A stretch of 64,000 nt of DNA from Paraconexibacter antarcticus. Its GTDB lineage: Bacteria; Actinomycetota; Thermoleophilia; Solirubrobacterales; Solirubrobacteraceae. Both the position numbers and the translations under genes were made by a program. This document shows positions 55,684 to 64,000 of the stretch, piece after piece. Numbering within the stretch: the first letter of the stretch is position 1; every line of letters starts with the position of its first letter. The DNA is taken from contig NZ_CP098502.1 in the NCBI RefSeq assembly GCF_024220175.1, positions 4,716,514 to 4,780,513 of the forward strand, read 5' to 3'. The notes under the pieces were generated by a model. That model had not been told where the DNA came from. It saw only the letters and a program-made list of their open reading frames with translations, and searched no databases.

Positions 55684-56943
55684 TCAGCGCGGGCCCGCGT
55701 CCGGTTCGCCGCCGGAGCCGGCCGCGGTGCGCCCGTCGTGCAGCAGCGTCGCCACGTGCAGCGCGATGACGTCGTCGAGGCGCCGGAGGTCGAGCCCGGT
55801 GCGCTCGGCGATGCGCCCGAGGCGGTAGCGCGTCGTGTTCGCGTGGAGGTGCAGCCGGCGGGCGGCGAGCTTCACGTTCAGGTCGCTCGCGAGGTAGCTG
55901 CGGAACGTGTGGGTGAGCTGGCCACCGTCGCGCGCGTCCTCCTCGAGGAACGTCCGCACGCGCTCGGGCACGAGCGTCCACGTCGTCGCGCCCGCCCGCA
56001 GCGTCATCCAGTCCAGCGGGGCGAGGGACGGGAGCGCGAGGAGGCCGCCGCCCGTCGGCACCCGCTCGCGGGCGCGACGCGCGTCGGCGAGCGCCTCGCG
56101 CGCGCCCCCCGGCAGGACGTGCACGGCGCTGATGCCGACGGCGAGCCGGACCGGGCCGTCTGCGAGGCGGCGCCACGTGCGCTCCAGCGCGCCGACGAGC
56201 CGGTCGGGGCCGTCCGCGCCGACCGGGCGCAGGACGACGACCTCGTCGTCGGCGAGCCGCGCGAGCGGGAGGACCGGCGGCCCCCCGGCGCGGGCGAGCG
56301 CACCGACCGCGGCGGTCATCGTCGCGTCCCCGGCGACATCACGGCCGCGGACGGCGCGGGCGCTGATGGCGAGGACGGGCGTCCCCTCCCCGAGTCCGAG
56401 CTCAGCGGCGAGGTCGCCGAGACCGTGGGCGCCCGGGTCGTCCCCGGCGACGAGGAGGTCGAGCAGCGCGGCCCGGCGTCGCGTCCCGCCGTCGCGGGAG
56501 AGCTCGCGCGCCTCGATCCACGCCTCCCCCGCGAGCGCCGACGCGATGTCGATGAGCTCGAGCAGGCGGGCGCCGACCGCGACGACGCCGGCGCTGTCGC
56601 CGGTCTCCGCGGCGATGGTCGCCACGCGCTCGTAGATCGTCCGGTGCACGATGCGCAGGCCGCGGGTCGTGTCCTCGATCCAGTCCCCGCGGGCGGCGCG
56701 GCGCTCGATCGCCGGGCGGAGGAAGTCGACGTCGTGGACGTCGAGCGGGCGGTCGTGGTCGAGCGCGTCGGCCAGCGCGTCGACGAGCATCCCCGCCTCC
56801 TCGACGAGGACCGCCTCGTCGTCGGGGGCGAGGGCGCCGGGGCGCCGCCCGTGGCCATCGCGCCGGAGCAGGAGCGCGACGAGCTCGTCGCGCTCGGCTC
56901 GGAGCGCGCGGGCAATGCGGCTCGTCCCGGCGTCGACGCTCAT
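55684..56943 (-). CDS. PucR/CdaR-family helix-turn-helix regulator
   Basis: The 419-residue protein ends in the PucR C-terminal helix-turn-helix: FRSYLASDLNVKLAARRLHLH followed by ANTTRYRLGRIAERTGLDLR. A GGDEF-like degenerate middle domain (DEVVVLRPVGADGPDRLVGAL) and an N-terminal helical domain precede it, which is the usual arrangement. Targets are unknown. It lies 99 bp upstream of plsB on the same strand, so control of the lipid operon is possible but unproven. Confidence 0.88.
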   Translation of the reverse strand: MSVDAGTSRIARALRAERDELVALLLRRDGHGRRPGALAPDDEAVLVEEAGMLVDALADALDHDRPLDVHDVDFLRPAIERRAARGDWIEDTTRGLRIVHRTIYERVATIAAETGDSAGVVAVGARLLELIDIASALAGEAWIEARELSRDGGTRRRAALLDLLVAGDDPGAHGLGDLAAELGLGEGTPVLAISARAVRGRDVAGDATMTAAVGALARAGGPPVLPLARLADDEVVVLRPVGADGPDRLVGALERTWRRLADGPVRLAVGISAVHVLPGGAREALADARRARERVPTGGGLLALPSLAPLDWMTLRAGATTWTLVPERVRTFLEEDARDGGQLTHTFRSYLASDLNVKLAARRLHLHANTTRYRLGRIAERTGLDLRRLDDVIALHVATLLHDGRTAAGSGGEPDAGPR

Positions 56944-56953
56944 CCCGGAGCGG

Positions 56954-56959
56954 ACGATA
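56954..56959 (-). promoter_or_regulatory. Probable -10 element (TATCGT) of the PucR gene
   Basis: On the minus strand TATCGT lies 10 nt before the ATG at 56943. Confidence 0.4.
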
Positions 56960-57095
56960 CCGGCGACGCGGGGAACGGCACCCCAGGCGCTTCACCGCGT
57001 AGCACATCGAGACGGCCGACGTGCCCGGTTTCTCAGTGTCAGCACCGAAATACCGAAAAACCTCCATTCAACGTCCATCGTTTGGCATCATGAAG

Positions 57096-57122
57096 GCCGG
57101 AGTTCGTCCCACGGGCTCCGGC
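57096..57122 (+). promoter_or_regulatory. Hairpin in the leader of the secreted-protein/cyclase operon
   Basis: GCCGGAG (57096-57102) pairs with CTCCGGC (57116-57122), about 55 nt before the ATG at 57177, within a 233-bp intergenic region whose upstream part is AT-richer (around 57040-57090) and may hold the promoter. The structure is not a riboswitch class I recognise. Confidence 0.35.
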
Positions 57123-57176
57123 AGACAAGTCACGGGTGGCTGACGAGCGGCGGGGGCTGCTCAGGGGGTTCAACTC

Positions 57177-58493
57177 ATGAACGTGCATCAGACCGTCCGC
57201 CGGACGGCGGGCCTGCTTCTGGCGATGCTGGTGGCCACCGGGGCGCTCGCTGCGGTCGCCTCGGCCGGCGGCGGCAAGACCTTCAAGGCGGTGATCACGC
57301 CGGCGAGCGTGCCCGCGGGTTCGACGTCGGCGATCACCGCGACGGTGACGAACAACAGCGACCCGCAGGGCGTCGGCTCGGCGAACCTCACGGTCCCGAG
57401 CGGGTGGACCGCGCTGAGCGCCACGACGACGAAGGGCACCGCGACGATCGCGGGGCAGGTCGTGCAGCTGCGCAACCTCGCGCTCGCGCCCGGTCAGAGC
57501 GCCGCGGTGACGATGGCCACGCGGGTGCCGTGCGGCAGCACGCCCGGCCTCTACACGATCGTGGCCAAGCAGGCGAACGACTTCAACGGGACCGGCAACG
57601 ACGTCGCGCTCGACACCGCCGGCAGCGACCTGAGCATCGACCGGTCCGGCGCGTGCGGGCTGCGCTTCGTCACCCAGCCGCCCTCCGACATCGGCAGCGG
57701 CGACCCGTTCACGACCTCGGTGGAGTTCGTCGACGGCAGCGGCAACCGGGCGACGGCGGTGAGCGCGCCGGTGAGCCTGAGCGCGACCGGCGCGACCCTC
57801 TCCGGCACGACGCCGGTGAGCGCGAGCAGCGGCCTGGCGACGTTCGCGGGCATGAGCCTCACGACGACGGCGGACGCGACGCCCGCGACGCTCACCGCGT
57901 CGAGCCCGGGGTACGGCTCGGCGACGTCCACGCCGGTCACCGTGCACGGCGACCGGACCCAGTGCGTGCCGGACGTCGACTGCATCGGCGACGAGGCCTA
58001 CAACTACTCCTACCTCGGGCAGCAGTACACGCAGAAGCTCCACGTCGTCGCGAAGGCGGCGCAGCCGACGCCGCAGCTCGTCGTCGACCACTTCTACGCG
58101 CCGGACCCGGCGGCCGCCGGCCCGGGCTGCTCCGGCGACGACCTGCCGGCCCCGGTGTACGGGACCTTCACCGCCCTGGGCCGCGCCGTGGAGGCGACGC
58201 AGACGTTCGACCAGCGGCTCACGCGGCCGACGAACCTCGTCCAGGACCTGCTCTTCGGCGGCAGGCTGCGGGCCTGCATCTTCGTGCCGGCGTCCTTCCA
58301 GGGCAGCACGCAGGTGACGGACCCGCGGACCGGCAAGGTGGGCTACCAGGGCATCGCCCAGCCGTGCGCGCTGCTCGGGATCATCCCGTTCACGACCCAG
58401 CCGTGCCAGACCGCGCAGGGCACGGACGCCGGCGGCAACCCGACCGTCACCGTCGCGTTCCCCGCCTACTCGACCGACCCGAACATGCGCTGA
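57177..58493 (+). CDS. Secreted protein with Ig-like domains
   Basis: The 438-residue protein has a signal peptide (GLLLAMLVATGALAAVASA). Two beta-sandwich regions follow: one of the CARDB/NEW3 type (about 35-150, AVITPASVPAGSTSAITATVTN) and one invasin/BIG-like (about 165-265, LRFVTQPPSDIGSGDPFTTSVEF). The C-terminal part has several cysteines (CVPDVDCIGD, GPGCSGDDL, PCALLG, PCQTAQG) that could form disulfides. The function is unknown. Its stop overlaps the ATG of the cyclase gene (TGATG), an unusual pairing of a secreted and a cytoplasmic signalling protein. Confidence 0.75.
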   Translation: MNVHQTVRRTAGLLLAMLVATGALAAVASAGGGKTFKAVITPASVPAGSTSAITATVTNNSDPQGVGSANLTVPSGWTALSATTTKGTATIAGQVVQLRNLALAPGQSAAVTMATRVPCGSTPGLYTIVAKQANDFNGTGNDVALDTAGSDLSIDRSGACGLRFVTQPPSDIGSGDPFTTSVEFVDGSGNRATAVSAPVSLSATGATLSGTTPVSASSGLATFAGMSLTTTADATPATLTASSPGYGSATSTPVTVHGDRTQCVPDVDCIGDEAYNYSYLGQQYTQKLHVVAKAAQPTPQLVVDHFYAPDPAAAGPGCSGDDLPAPVYGTFTALGRAVEATQTFDQRLTRPTNLVQDLLFGGRLRACIFVPASFQGSTQVTDPRTGKVGYQGIAQPCALLGIIPFTTQPCQTAQGTDAGGNPTVTVAFPAYSTDPNMR

Positions 58494-61400
58494 TGCGAGG
58501 TGGCCGCCCGGCGCTCGTGCCGGGCGGCCATGAGCCGTCATTGCCCGCGACAGGCCCCATCATCCCCGGCGCGACCGCCCTGGATCGGGTGCGGCCCTAC
58601 GTGCCACGGGTGGTGCTCGACCACGTCGCGCGCCACCCCGGGGACCCGGTCCGCAGCGCGACCGGCTCCCTCGTCTTCGTGGACATCTCCGGTTTCACCG
58701 CGCTCTCCGAACGGCTCGCGCGCCGGGGGCGCGAGGGCGCCGAGGTCCTCGCCGACGCGATCGAGACGTCGTTCGCATCGGTCCTCGCGGTCGCCTACGC
58801 GCAGGGCGGCGGCCTGCTGAAGTTCGGCGGTGACGCGCTCCTGCTGCACTTCGAGGGGCCCGGCCACGCCCGGCGCGCCGGGCGGGCGGCGATCGGCATG
58901 CGGCGGGCGCTGCGGACGGCGGGGCGCGTCTCGGCCGGGGGCGCGAGCGTCCAGCTGCGGATGTCGGTCGGCGTCCACACCGGCGAGGTCCACCTCGTCC
59001 TCGCCGGGACGACCCACCGCGAGCTGCTCGTCGTCGGTGACACCGTGAGCGACGTGCTCCGCCTCGAGCACGCGGCGAGCGCCGGCGAGATCGCCGTGAG
59101 CGACGCCGTCGCGGCGGAGCTGCCGCGCACGGCGGCCGGTGCCCCGTGCGGCCCCGGCCGCCTGCTGCTGCGTGAGCCGCCGGACCCGGGCGACGCCCCG
59201 GACCCGGACCTCGCGCTGCCCGGCGCCGACACCGCGGCGGCGTGCCTGTCCACCGTCCTGCGGGCGCACGTGCTCGCGGGCGCGCAGCCGCCGGAGCACC
59301 GCCTCGCGACGGTGGCCTTCCTGCGCTTCGGCGGCACCGACGCCCTCATCGCCCGAGCCGGGATCGGGGCCGCGGCGGCCGCGCTCACGCAGCTCGTCGG
59401 GACCGTCGCGGACATCGCCGACGAGCACCGCATCTGCCTGCTCGCCTCCGACGTCGACGTCGACGGCGGCAAGCTCATCCTCACGAGCGGCGTCCCGCGC
59501 ACCGACAGCGACGACGAGGAGCGGATGCTGCTGGCGCTCCACCGCATCATCGCCACCCCGCTCGAGCTCGGCGTCCGCATCGGGGTGCACCGCGGACCCG
59601 TCTTCGCGGGCGACATCGGGCCGCGGTACCGCCGGACGTACACGGTCATGGGCGACGCGGTGAACCTCGCCGCCCGGGTCATGAGCCGCGCCCCCGACGG
59701 CGAGGTGTACGTGACGGCCGACGTCCTCGACGCCTCCCCCACGCCGTTCGACGCGCAGGAGCTCGCGCCGTTCACCGTCAAGGGCAAGACGCAGCCGGTG
59801 CGCGCCTGGTCCCTCGGCGCGCCCCGCGCCGGCCGCCGGCGGCACGTCGGCGCCGGCCGCGTCCCCCTCGTCGGGCGCGAGCTCGAGCTCACCGCGCTGC
59901 AGGCCGCGGTCGATCTCGCCGAGGCCGGCACCGGGTCGCTCATCGTCATCCGGGGCGAGCCGGGCAGCGGCAAGACCCGTCTCGTCGAGGAGCTGCTGGA
60001 CCGCGCGCAGGATCTCCGTCACCTCATGGCCCAGGCGGAGGCGTACACGGCGTCCACGCCGTACGCGACCTTCCGCGTGCTGCTGCGGCGGGCGCTCGGT
60101 CAGGAGCCCGACGCGCCGGCGGCCGACGTCGAGGCCCGGCTGCGCGCGGTCGCCCGCGAGGAGACGCCCGAGCTCGAGCCGTGGCTCGCGCTGCTGGGCG
60201 TCCCCTACGGCCTCGAGCTCGAGCCCTCGCCACAGGTGCGCGAGCTCGCGCCCGCGTTCCGGCGCGAGCGCCTGCACGACGTCGTCACCGCGTTCATCGT
60301 CGCGCGCCTGCGGCACATCCCCACGATCGTCACGATCGAGGACGCGCACCTCATGGACCGCGCGTCGACCGACCTCCTCGCCGCGCTCGCGCCGCGGCTG
60401 CCCGAGGTGCCCTGTCTCATCCTCACGACGCGGCGGGAGGTCGAGGGCGGTTTCGGCCCCGAGCCCGCGCCGTACGTCGTCTCGCTGAGCCCCGCGCCGC
60501 TGGGCCTCCAGGAGGCCCAGGAGCTCGCCGAGCAGCTCACGCGCCTGGAGCCGCTCGCCCCCCACACGCTGCGGCTCGCGGTCGAGCGCGCCGGCGGCAA
60601 CCCGCAGTTCGTCGCCGACCTCGTCCGGGCGGCGCGCGCGGGCGAGACCGCGCTGCCGGACTCGCTGGAGGCCGCGGCGATGGCGCGCATCGACCGGCTC
60701 GCCCCGTCCGACCGCGCGCTCGTGCGCAGCGCCGCGGTGCTCGGCCCGCGGTTCGCGGCCGCGTCGCTGCGCTGGGTCGGCGGCGGCGAGCCCGGCGCCG
60801 CGCAGTGGGCGCGGCTCGCGGGCCTGCTCGAACCCCGGCCCGACGGCACCGTCCACTTCACCCACACCGCGGTCCGCGAGGCCGCCTACGCCGGCCTGCC
60901 GTTCGCGGTCCGGCGCGAGCTGCACGCCCGGATCGGCGCGCGGATGGAGCGGCTCGCCGGCGACGGCACCGACGACGTCGCGCCCGCACTGTCGCTCCAC
61001 TTCCTCCTCGGCGGGGACCCGCGGCGCGCGGCGCGGTTCGCCCGCCAGGGCGCCCGGCGCGCGCGCCGGCTGGGGGCGAACCACGACGCCGCGCGCCTGC
61101 TGCGCCGCGCGATCGAGGCGACGCGGGCGGACGGGCGCGCGGCGGCCGACCTCGCGGAGCTGCACGAGGAGCTCGGCGTCGCGCTCGCGGACGCCGGCGA
61201 GCCGGTGCGGGCCCGGGCGGCCTTCGACGCCGCCCGGCGGTACGGCCGCGCGACCTCGCCGGTCGTCGAGGCCCGCCTCATGTGGCGGCAGGCGCAGCTC
61301 GCGGGCACGATGGGCCACGTCGGCACGGCGCTCCGCTGGGCGCGGCGCGGCCGCCGGACCCTCGACGGCGCCGAGGGGGACGAGGCGGCGGCGCTGCGCG

Positions 61401-62392
61401 CGCGGCTGCTCGCCGTGGAGGCGTTCGTGCGCCAGCGGCAGGATCGCCTCGACGAGGCGATCCGGCTCGCCCGCCAGGTCGTCGACGAGGCGACGGCCGA
61501 GGGGGCCGAGGCGGCGAAGGCGCGCGCGTTCGTCCTGCTCGACTGGGCCCTGGCGATGCAGGGCCGCCACGACGAGGCGGTCCACTCGCGTGAGGCCATC
61601 GCGATCTACCGGGAGCACGGGCTGCTCCTCGACGAGGCGACCGCGCTGTCGAACTCGGGCGGCATCTCCTACTGGCGCGGTGACTGGCGGCGCGCCGTCG
61701 AGCTCTACGAGCAGGGCGCGGACGCGGCCCGCCGCGGCGGCAACCTGAACGAGGCCGCGGTCGGCCTCTACAACGTCGGTGAGCTGCGCGCGGACCAGGG
61801 CCGGCTCGACGAGGCGGCCGACTGCCTCGAGCGGTCGCTGCAGGTCTTCCGCGCGACCGGCGACGAGTTCTCCGTGATGCTCGCGCTGCGCCAGCTCGGC
61901 CGCGTCGCGATGCGCGCCGGCCGCACGGAGGCGATGCTCGGCCCGCTCGAGGAGGCGCTCGCGATCGGCCGCCGGCTGAAGCTCACCGCGGACGTCGCCG
62001 CGACGCGTGCGTCGGTCGCCGAAGGGCTCCTGTTCCTCGACCGGGGCGACGAGGCGACCGCGATCGCCGCGGAGCTCCTCGCCGACGCGGAGCTCGCCGA
62101 GGGGACGCGCGCCGCCGCCGAGCGCGTCGCCGGCTGGGTCGCGCTCCGGCGCGGTGACGCCGGAGCGGCCCGCTCGGCCTTCCGCCGCTCCTACGAGCTC
62201 GCGCTCACGACGTCGCAGCCGTTCGAGATCGCGCTGGCCCTCGACGCGCTCCACGCCGCGCACGCGGCGAACGACCAGGAGGTGGCGGCGCGGGCCTCGA
62301 TCTTCGCGCGCCTGGACATCGTCGCCATGACCCGGCCGCCGTACGGCATGCTGCGCGGCGGGCGCACCGTGAGCGCGGCGGCCGTCCGCTGA
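58493..62392 (+). CDS. Tandem class III cyclase domains, AAA-type ATPase and TPR signalling protein
   Basis: The 1299-residue protein has two class III nucleotidyl cyclase domains. The first (about 55-200) has both metal aspartates (D64 in FVDISGFTAL, D114 in FGGDALL) but has S186 where the transition-state asparagine should be. The second (about 265-445) lacks the first aspartate (FLRFGGTDAL) but has N391 and R395 in GDAVNLAARV. One composite active site is therefore likely. An ATPase domain follows (P-loop GEPGSGKT 488-495, Walker B IVTIEDAH near 613-619) and then TPR-like repeats from about residue 820. No LuxR helix-turn-helix is present. ATG 58493 overlaps the upstream stop. cAMP versus cGMP production is not decided. 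Confidence 0.88.
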   Translation: MRGGRPALVPGGHEPSLPATGPIIPGATALDRVRPYVPRVVLDHVARHPGDPVRSATGSLVFVDISGFTALSERLARRGREGAEVLADAIETSFASVLAVAYAQGGGLLKFGGDALLLHFEGPGHARRAGRAAIGMRRALRTAGRVSAGGASVQLRMSVGVHTGEVHLVLAGTTHRELLVVGDTVSDVLRLEHAASAGEIAVSDAVAAELPRTAAGAPCGPGRLLLREPPDPGDAPDPDLALPGADTAAACLSTVLRAHVLAGAQPPEHRLATVAFLRFGGTDALIARAGIGAAAAALTQLVGTVADIADEHRICLLASDVDVDGGKLILTSGVPRTDSDDEERMLLALHRIIATPLELGVRIGVHRGPVFAGDIGPRYRRTYTVMGDAVNLAARVMSRAPDGEVYVTADVLDASPTPFDAQELAPFTVKGKTQPVRAWSLGAPRAGRRRHVGAGRVPLVGRELELTALQAAVDLAEAGTGSLIVIRGEPGSGKTRLVEELLDRAQDLRHLMAQAEAYTASTPYATFRVLLRRALGQEPDAPAADVEARLRAVAREETPELEPWLALLGVPYGLELEPSPQVRELAPAFRRERLHDVVTAFIVARLRHIPTIVTIEDAHLMDRASTDLLAALAPRLPEVPCLILTTRREVEGGFGPEPAPYVVSLSPAPLGLQEAQELAEQLTRLEPLAPHTLRLAVERAGGNPQFVADLVRAARAGETALPDSLEAAAMARIDRLAPSDRALVRSAAVLGPRFAAASLRWVGGGEPGAAQWARLAGLLEPRPDGTVHFTHTAVREAAYAGLPFAVRRELHARIGARMERLAGDGTDDVAPALSLHFLLGGDPRRAARFARQGARRARRLGANHDAARLLRRAIEATRADGRAAADLAELHEELGVALADAGEPVRARAAFDAARRYGRATSPVVEARLMWRQAQLAGTMGHVGTALRWARRGRRTLDGAEGDEAAALRARLLAVEAFVRQRQDRLDEAIRLARQVVDEATAEGAEAAKARAFVLLDWALAMQGRHDEAVHSREAIAIYREHGLLLDEATALSNSGGISYWRGDWRRAVELYEQGADAARRGGNLNEAAVGLYNVGELRADQGRLDEAADCLERSLQVFRATGDEFSVMLALRQLGRVAMRAGRTEAMLGPLEEALAIGRRLKLTADVAATRASVAEGLLFLDRGDEATAIAAELLADAELAEGTRAAAERVAGWVALRRGDAGAARSAFRRSYELALTTSQPFEIALALDALHAAHAANDQEVAARASIFARLDIVAMTRPPYGMLRGGRTVSAAAVR

Positions 62393-62438
62393 CCGCATGC
62401 CCCTGGCGCGCGCCCCGCGAGGCTGCGACCCTGCGCCC

Positions 62439-62804
62439 ATGACCGAGATCAGGCGGCTGGACTTCATCGGCGTCCCCTCCCAGGACGCCGACCGCTCGCG
62501 GGCCTTCTACCGCGACGTGCTCGGGCTGCGGCCCGACGCGAAGGCGGCGTACGAGAGCTGGGCCGGCGACACGTGCTTCGGCGCATGGGAGCCGGAGAAG
62601 ATGGGCATGGCGTTCGTCCCGCAGAAGGGCAACCCGCTGCCGCTCGGCGCCGACGACGTCGCGGCCAGCCGCGCCGCGCTCGAGGCGAAGGGCGTGACGT
62701 TCTTCGGCGAGACGCTCGACACCGGCGTCTGCCATATGGCGTTCTTCGCCGACCCCGACGGCAACGAGCTCATGCTCCACCACCGCTACGCCCCGCGCGG
62801 CTGA
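62439..62804 (+). CDS. VOC-superfamily (glyoxalase/bleomycin-resistance-like) protein
   Basis: The 121-residue protein has two VOC modules: RLDFIGVPSQDADRSRAFYRDVLGL and CHMAFFADPDGNELMLHHRYAP, with histidine and glutamate candidates for metal binding in the second. ATG 62439 was chosen over 62397 because the extension is not family-like. The substrate is unknown. Confidence 0.85.
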   Translation: MTEIRRLDFIGVPSQDADRSRAFYRDVLGLRPDAKAAYESWAGDTCFGAWEPEKMGMAFVPQKGNPLPLGADDVAASRAALEAKGVTFFGETLDTGVCHMAFFADPDGNELMLHHRYAPRG

Positions 62805-62814
62805 GGCGGCCGGC

Positions 62815-63948
62815 GTGGATCGCGGCCCGCGCGCCGAGCCGCGGTTCTTCCACGCGCGCCGGCGCGCGCTCTACGCCCGGGCGGTGACGCACGGCGCCCT
62901 CGGCGTCACCCCCGTCCTCGGCACGATCATCCTGCTCCACGCGTACGCGCACGCGGGGTCGCTCGCGCTCGACTTCGACCACTCGATGTGGGTCGGCGGG
63001 GACCGTGCCGTGCACGGCCTGACCCCGTACGTCGCCGGGGACTCCCCGGAGCTCGCGACGGGCGAGCCGTTCGTGTACCCGGCCCCGGCGCTCCTGCTCA
63101 CGCTGCCCTTCACGCTGCTGCCGCAGGGCGTCGCGGGCGCCGTGTGGACCGGCGTCTGCCTGCTGTCGGTGCTGCTCGCCCTCGGCGCCCTGGGCGTGCG
63201 CGACTGGCGGGTGTACGGCGTCGTGCTGCTCTGGCCGGCGGTCGTGTCCGGCTGGCAGTCGGGGAACGTCACGCTGCCGCTGTTGCTCGGGGTGGCCTGC
63301 GCGTGGCGGTGGCGCGACCGCCCCGTGGTGGCCGGGGTGCTCGTCGGCGCGCTCGCGTCGGTGAAGCTCTTCACCTGGCCGCTCGGCCTGTGGCTGCTCG
63401 CGACCCGCCGGTACCGGGCCGCGGCGTGGGCGCTCGGCGCCGGCGCGGCCCTGAACCTCGCGGCCTGGGCGACCGTCGGCTTCGACGAGGTCGGCCGCTA
63501 CCGCGGGGTCGTCGGCGGCCTCACCCGCGCGCGTGAGCAGTACAGCTACAGCGTCGTCGCCCTCGCCGAGCACCATGACCTGGGTCGGGGCGGGGCCTAC
63601 GCGCTCGCGTCGGTCGTGGCGGTCGCCGCCGCGGTCGCGTGCGTCCGCGCGGGCCGCCGCGGCGGGGACGCGACGTGCTTCGGGCTCGCCGTCGCGGTGA
63701 CGCTGCTCGCGACCCCGCTCATCTGGCTGCACTACTACGCGCTGCTCGCCGTCCCGCTCGCGCTCCACCGGCCGCGCTTCGGCCTCGCCTGGGTCCTGCC
63801 GCTCGCGCTGTGGGCGTCGATCGCGCACACCGACGGCTGGCCGGGCACGTGGGTCGTCCTGCTCGCGCTGGCGCTCGTGGCGCTGCTCTCCGTGCCGTCG
63901 CTCCCCGGGTGGCCGGCCCCCGGGCGCGACGCGCACGCGCCGGCCTGA
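62815..63948 (+). CDS. GT87-like polyprenyl-sugar mannosyltransferase-type membrane protein
   Basis: The 377-residue protein has about nine to ten hydrophobic segments and a large early loop with LDFDHSMWVGGDRAVHGLTPYV and EPFVYPAPALLLTLPF, as in the DUF2029/GT87 family of GT-C glycosyltransferases. An aspartate in the first loop (DFDHS or GGD) is the likely catalytic acid. Known relatives build mannan or arabinan in actinobacterial envelopes using polyprenyl-phosphate sugars. The start is GTG at 62815. The sugar and acceptor are unknown. Confidence 0.8.
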   Translation: MDRGPRAEPRFFHARRRALYARAVTHGALGVTPVLGTIILLHAYAHAGSLALDFDHSMWVGGDRAVHGLTPYVAGDSPELATGEPFVYPAPALLLTLPFTLLPQGVAGAVWTGVCLLSVLLALGALGVRDWRVYGVVLLWPAVVSGWQSGNVTLPLLLGVACAWRWRDRPVVAGVLVGALASVKLFTWPLGLWLLATRRYRAAAWALGAGAALNLAAWATVGFDEVGRYRGVVGGLTRAREQYSYSVVALAEHHDLGRGGAYALASVVAVAAAVACVRAGRRGGDATCFGLAVAVTLLATPLIWLHYYALLAVPLALHRPRFGLAWVLPLALWASIAHTDGWPGTWVVLLALALVALLSVPSLPGWPAPGRDAHAPA

Positions 63949-63958
63949 GCGCCGCGAC

Positions 63959-64000
63959 TCAGCTCTCGCGGTCCGGGAGGGCGCTGCGGACCCAGAGGAT
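63959..64000 (-). CDS. C-terminal end of a gene running off the window (partial)
   Basis: The minus strand reads 13 codons from the window edge (ILWVRSALPDRES) to a TGA at 63959-63961. Codon use looks coding and it would converge with the GT87-like gene 10 bp away. Too little is visible to identify it. Confidence 0.35.
   Translation of the reverse strand: MLWVRSALPDRES

Noticed and set aside
53497..57093. 1198-codon plus-strand open frame opposite plsB and the PucR gene
   Set aside because: It is low-complexity and motif-free, a shadow of two well-supported genes.
57096..57177. Leader of the secreted-protein/cyclase operon as a riboswitch
   Set aside because: Only short GC stems are visible, and no conserved blocks of a known class were found.
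58538..62467. 1309-codon minus-strand open frame opposite the cyclase protein
   Set aside because: No motif is present, and the plus strand has clear cyclase, P-loop and TPR motifs.

Overview
This is a chromosomal window of very high G+C content from an actinobacterium. The gene content fits Thermoleophilia/Solirubrobacterales best: a fused 2-oxoglutarate dehydrogenase, NucS, a WS/DGAT acyltransferase, paired ferritin-like proteins and a membrane-bound ECF sigma fusion. The lineage is inferred from gene content and style, not from a marker gene. No rRNA, tRNA, CRISPR array or replication origin was recognised.

Layout. 1-2434: end of an FAD oxidase gene, a thiolase-fold/OB-fold pair and a Nudix hydrolase. 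2435-3432: an IS982-type insertion sequence. 3443-13032: DUF3817 membrane protein, a 1478-residue lipoyl-E2-E1 fusion, a small DNA-repair/metabolic cluster, two S51-type peptidases, a crotonase and a frameshifted metallo-beta-lactamase gene. 13098-20363: secreted phosphoesterase, a two-gene operon of paralogous small proteins behind an AT-rich promoter, a 17-bp tandem repeat, NucS, a secreted glycosidase-like protein and a J-domain/TPR protein. 20433-33546: EttA, small metabolic genes, a DMT exporter with a divergent LysR regulator, an ABC exporter, a fatty-acid-modification operon (FAD protein, DUF1365, CFA synthase) and a HAD phosphatase. 33581-34578: a second copy of the IS in inverted orientation. 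34579-43716: M42 peptidase, ferritin-like pair, aconitase overlapping a VapBC toxin-antitoxin module, and a VKOR/DsbA disulfide pair. 43762-47313: TetR regulator, an ECF sigma factor fused to a zinc anti-sigma domain and membrane segment, and a probable cyclic-di-GMP riboswitch ahead of a secreted Ala/Gln-rich protein. 47387-55584: Kup and a glycerolipid operon (plsB, HAD-plsC, gpsA, WS/DGAT). 55684-64000: PucR-type regulator, a secreted Ig-like protein coupled to a 1299-residue cyclase/ATPase/TPR protein, a VOC protein, a GT87-like membrane protein and the end of one more gene.

Two window-wide patterns stand out. First, about sixteen genes have a TAnnnT hexamer 6-11 nt before the start codon and no obvious Shine-Dalgarno sequence, which suggests leaderless transcripts are common and helps choose starts. 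Second, the two IS copies have identical translated products, share length, and both sit between CTAG tetranucleotides that supply the stop codon of a neighbouring gene. The 30-kb segment between them could invert while keeping co-directional gene pairs at both junctions.

Functionally the window mixes central metabolism (OGDH, aconitase), membrane and storage lipid synthesis, envelope redox and secreted proteins, and second-messenger signalling (c-di-GMP riboswitch, class III cyclase).
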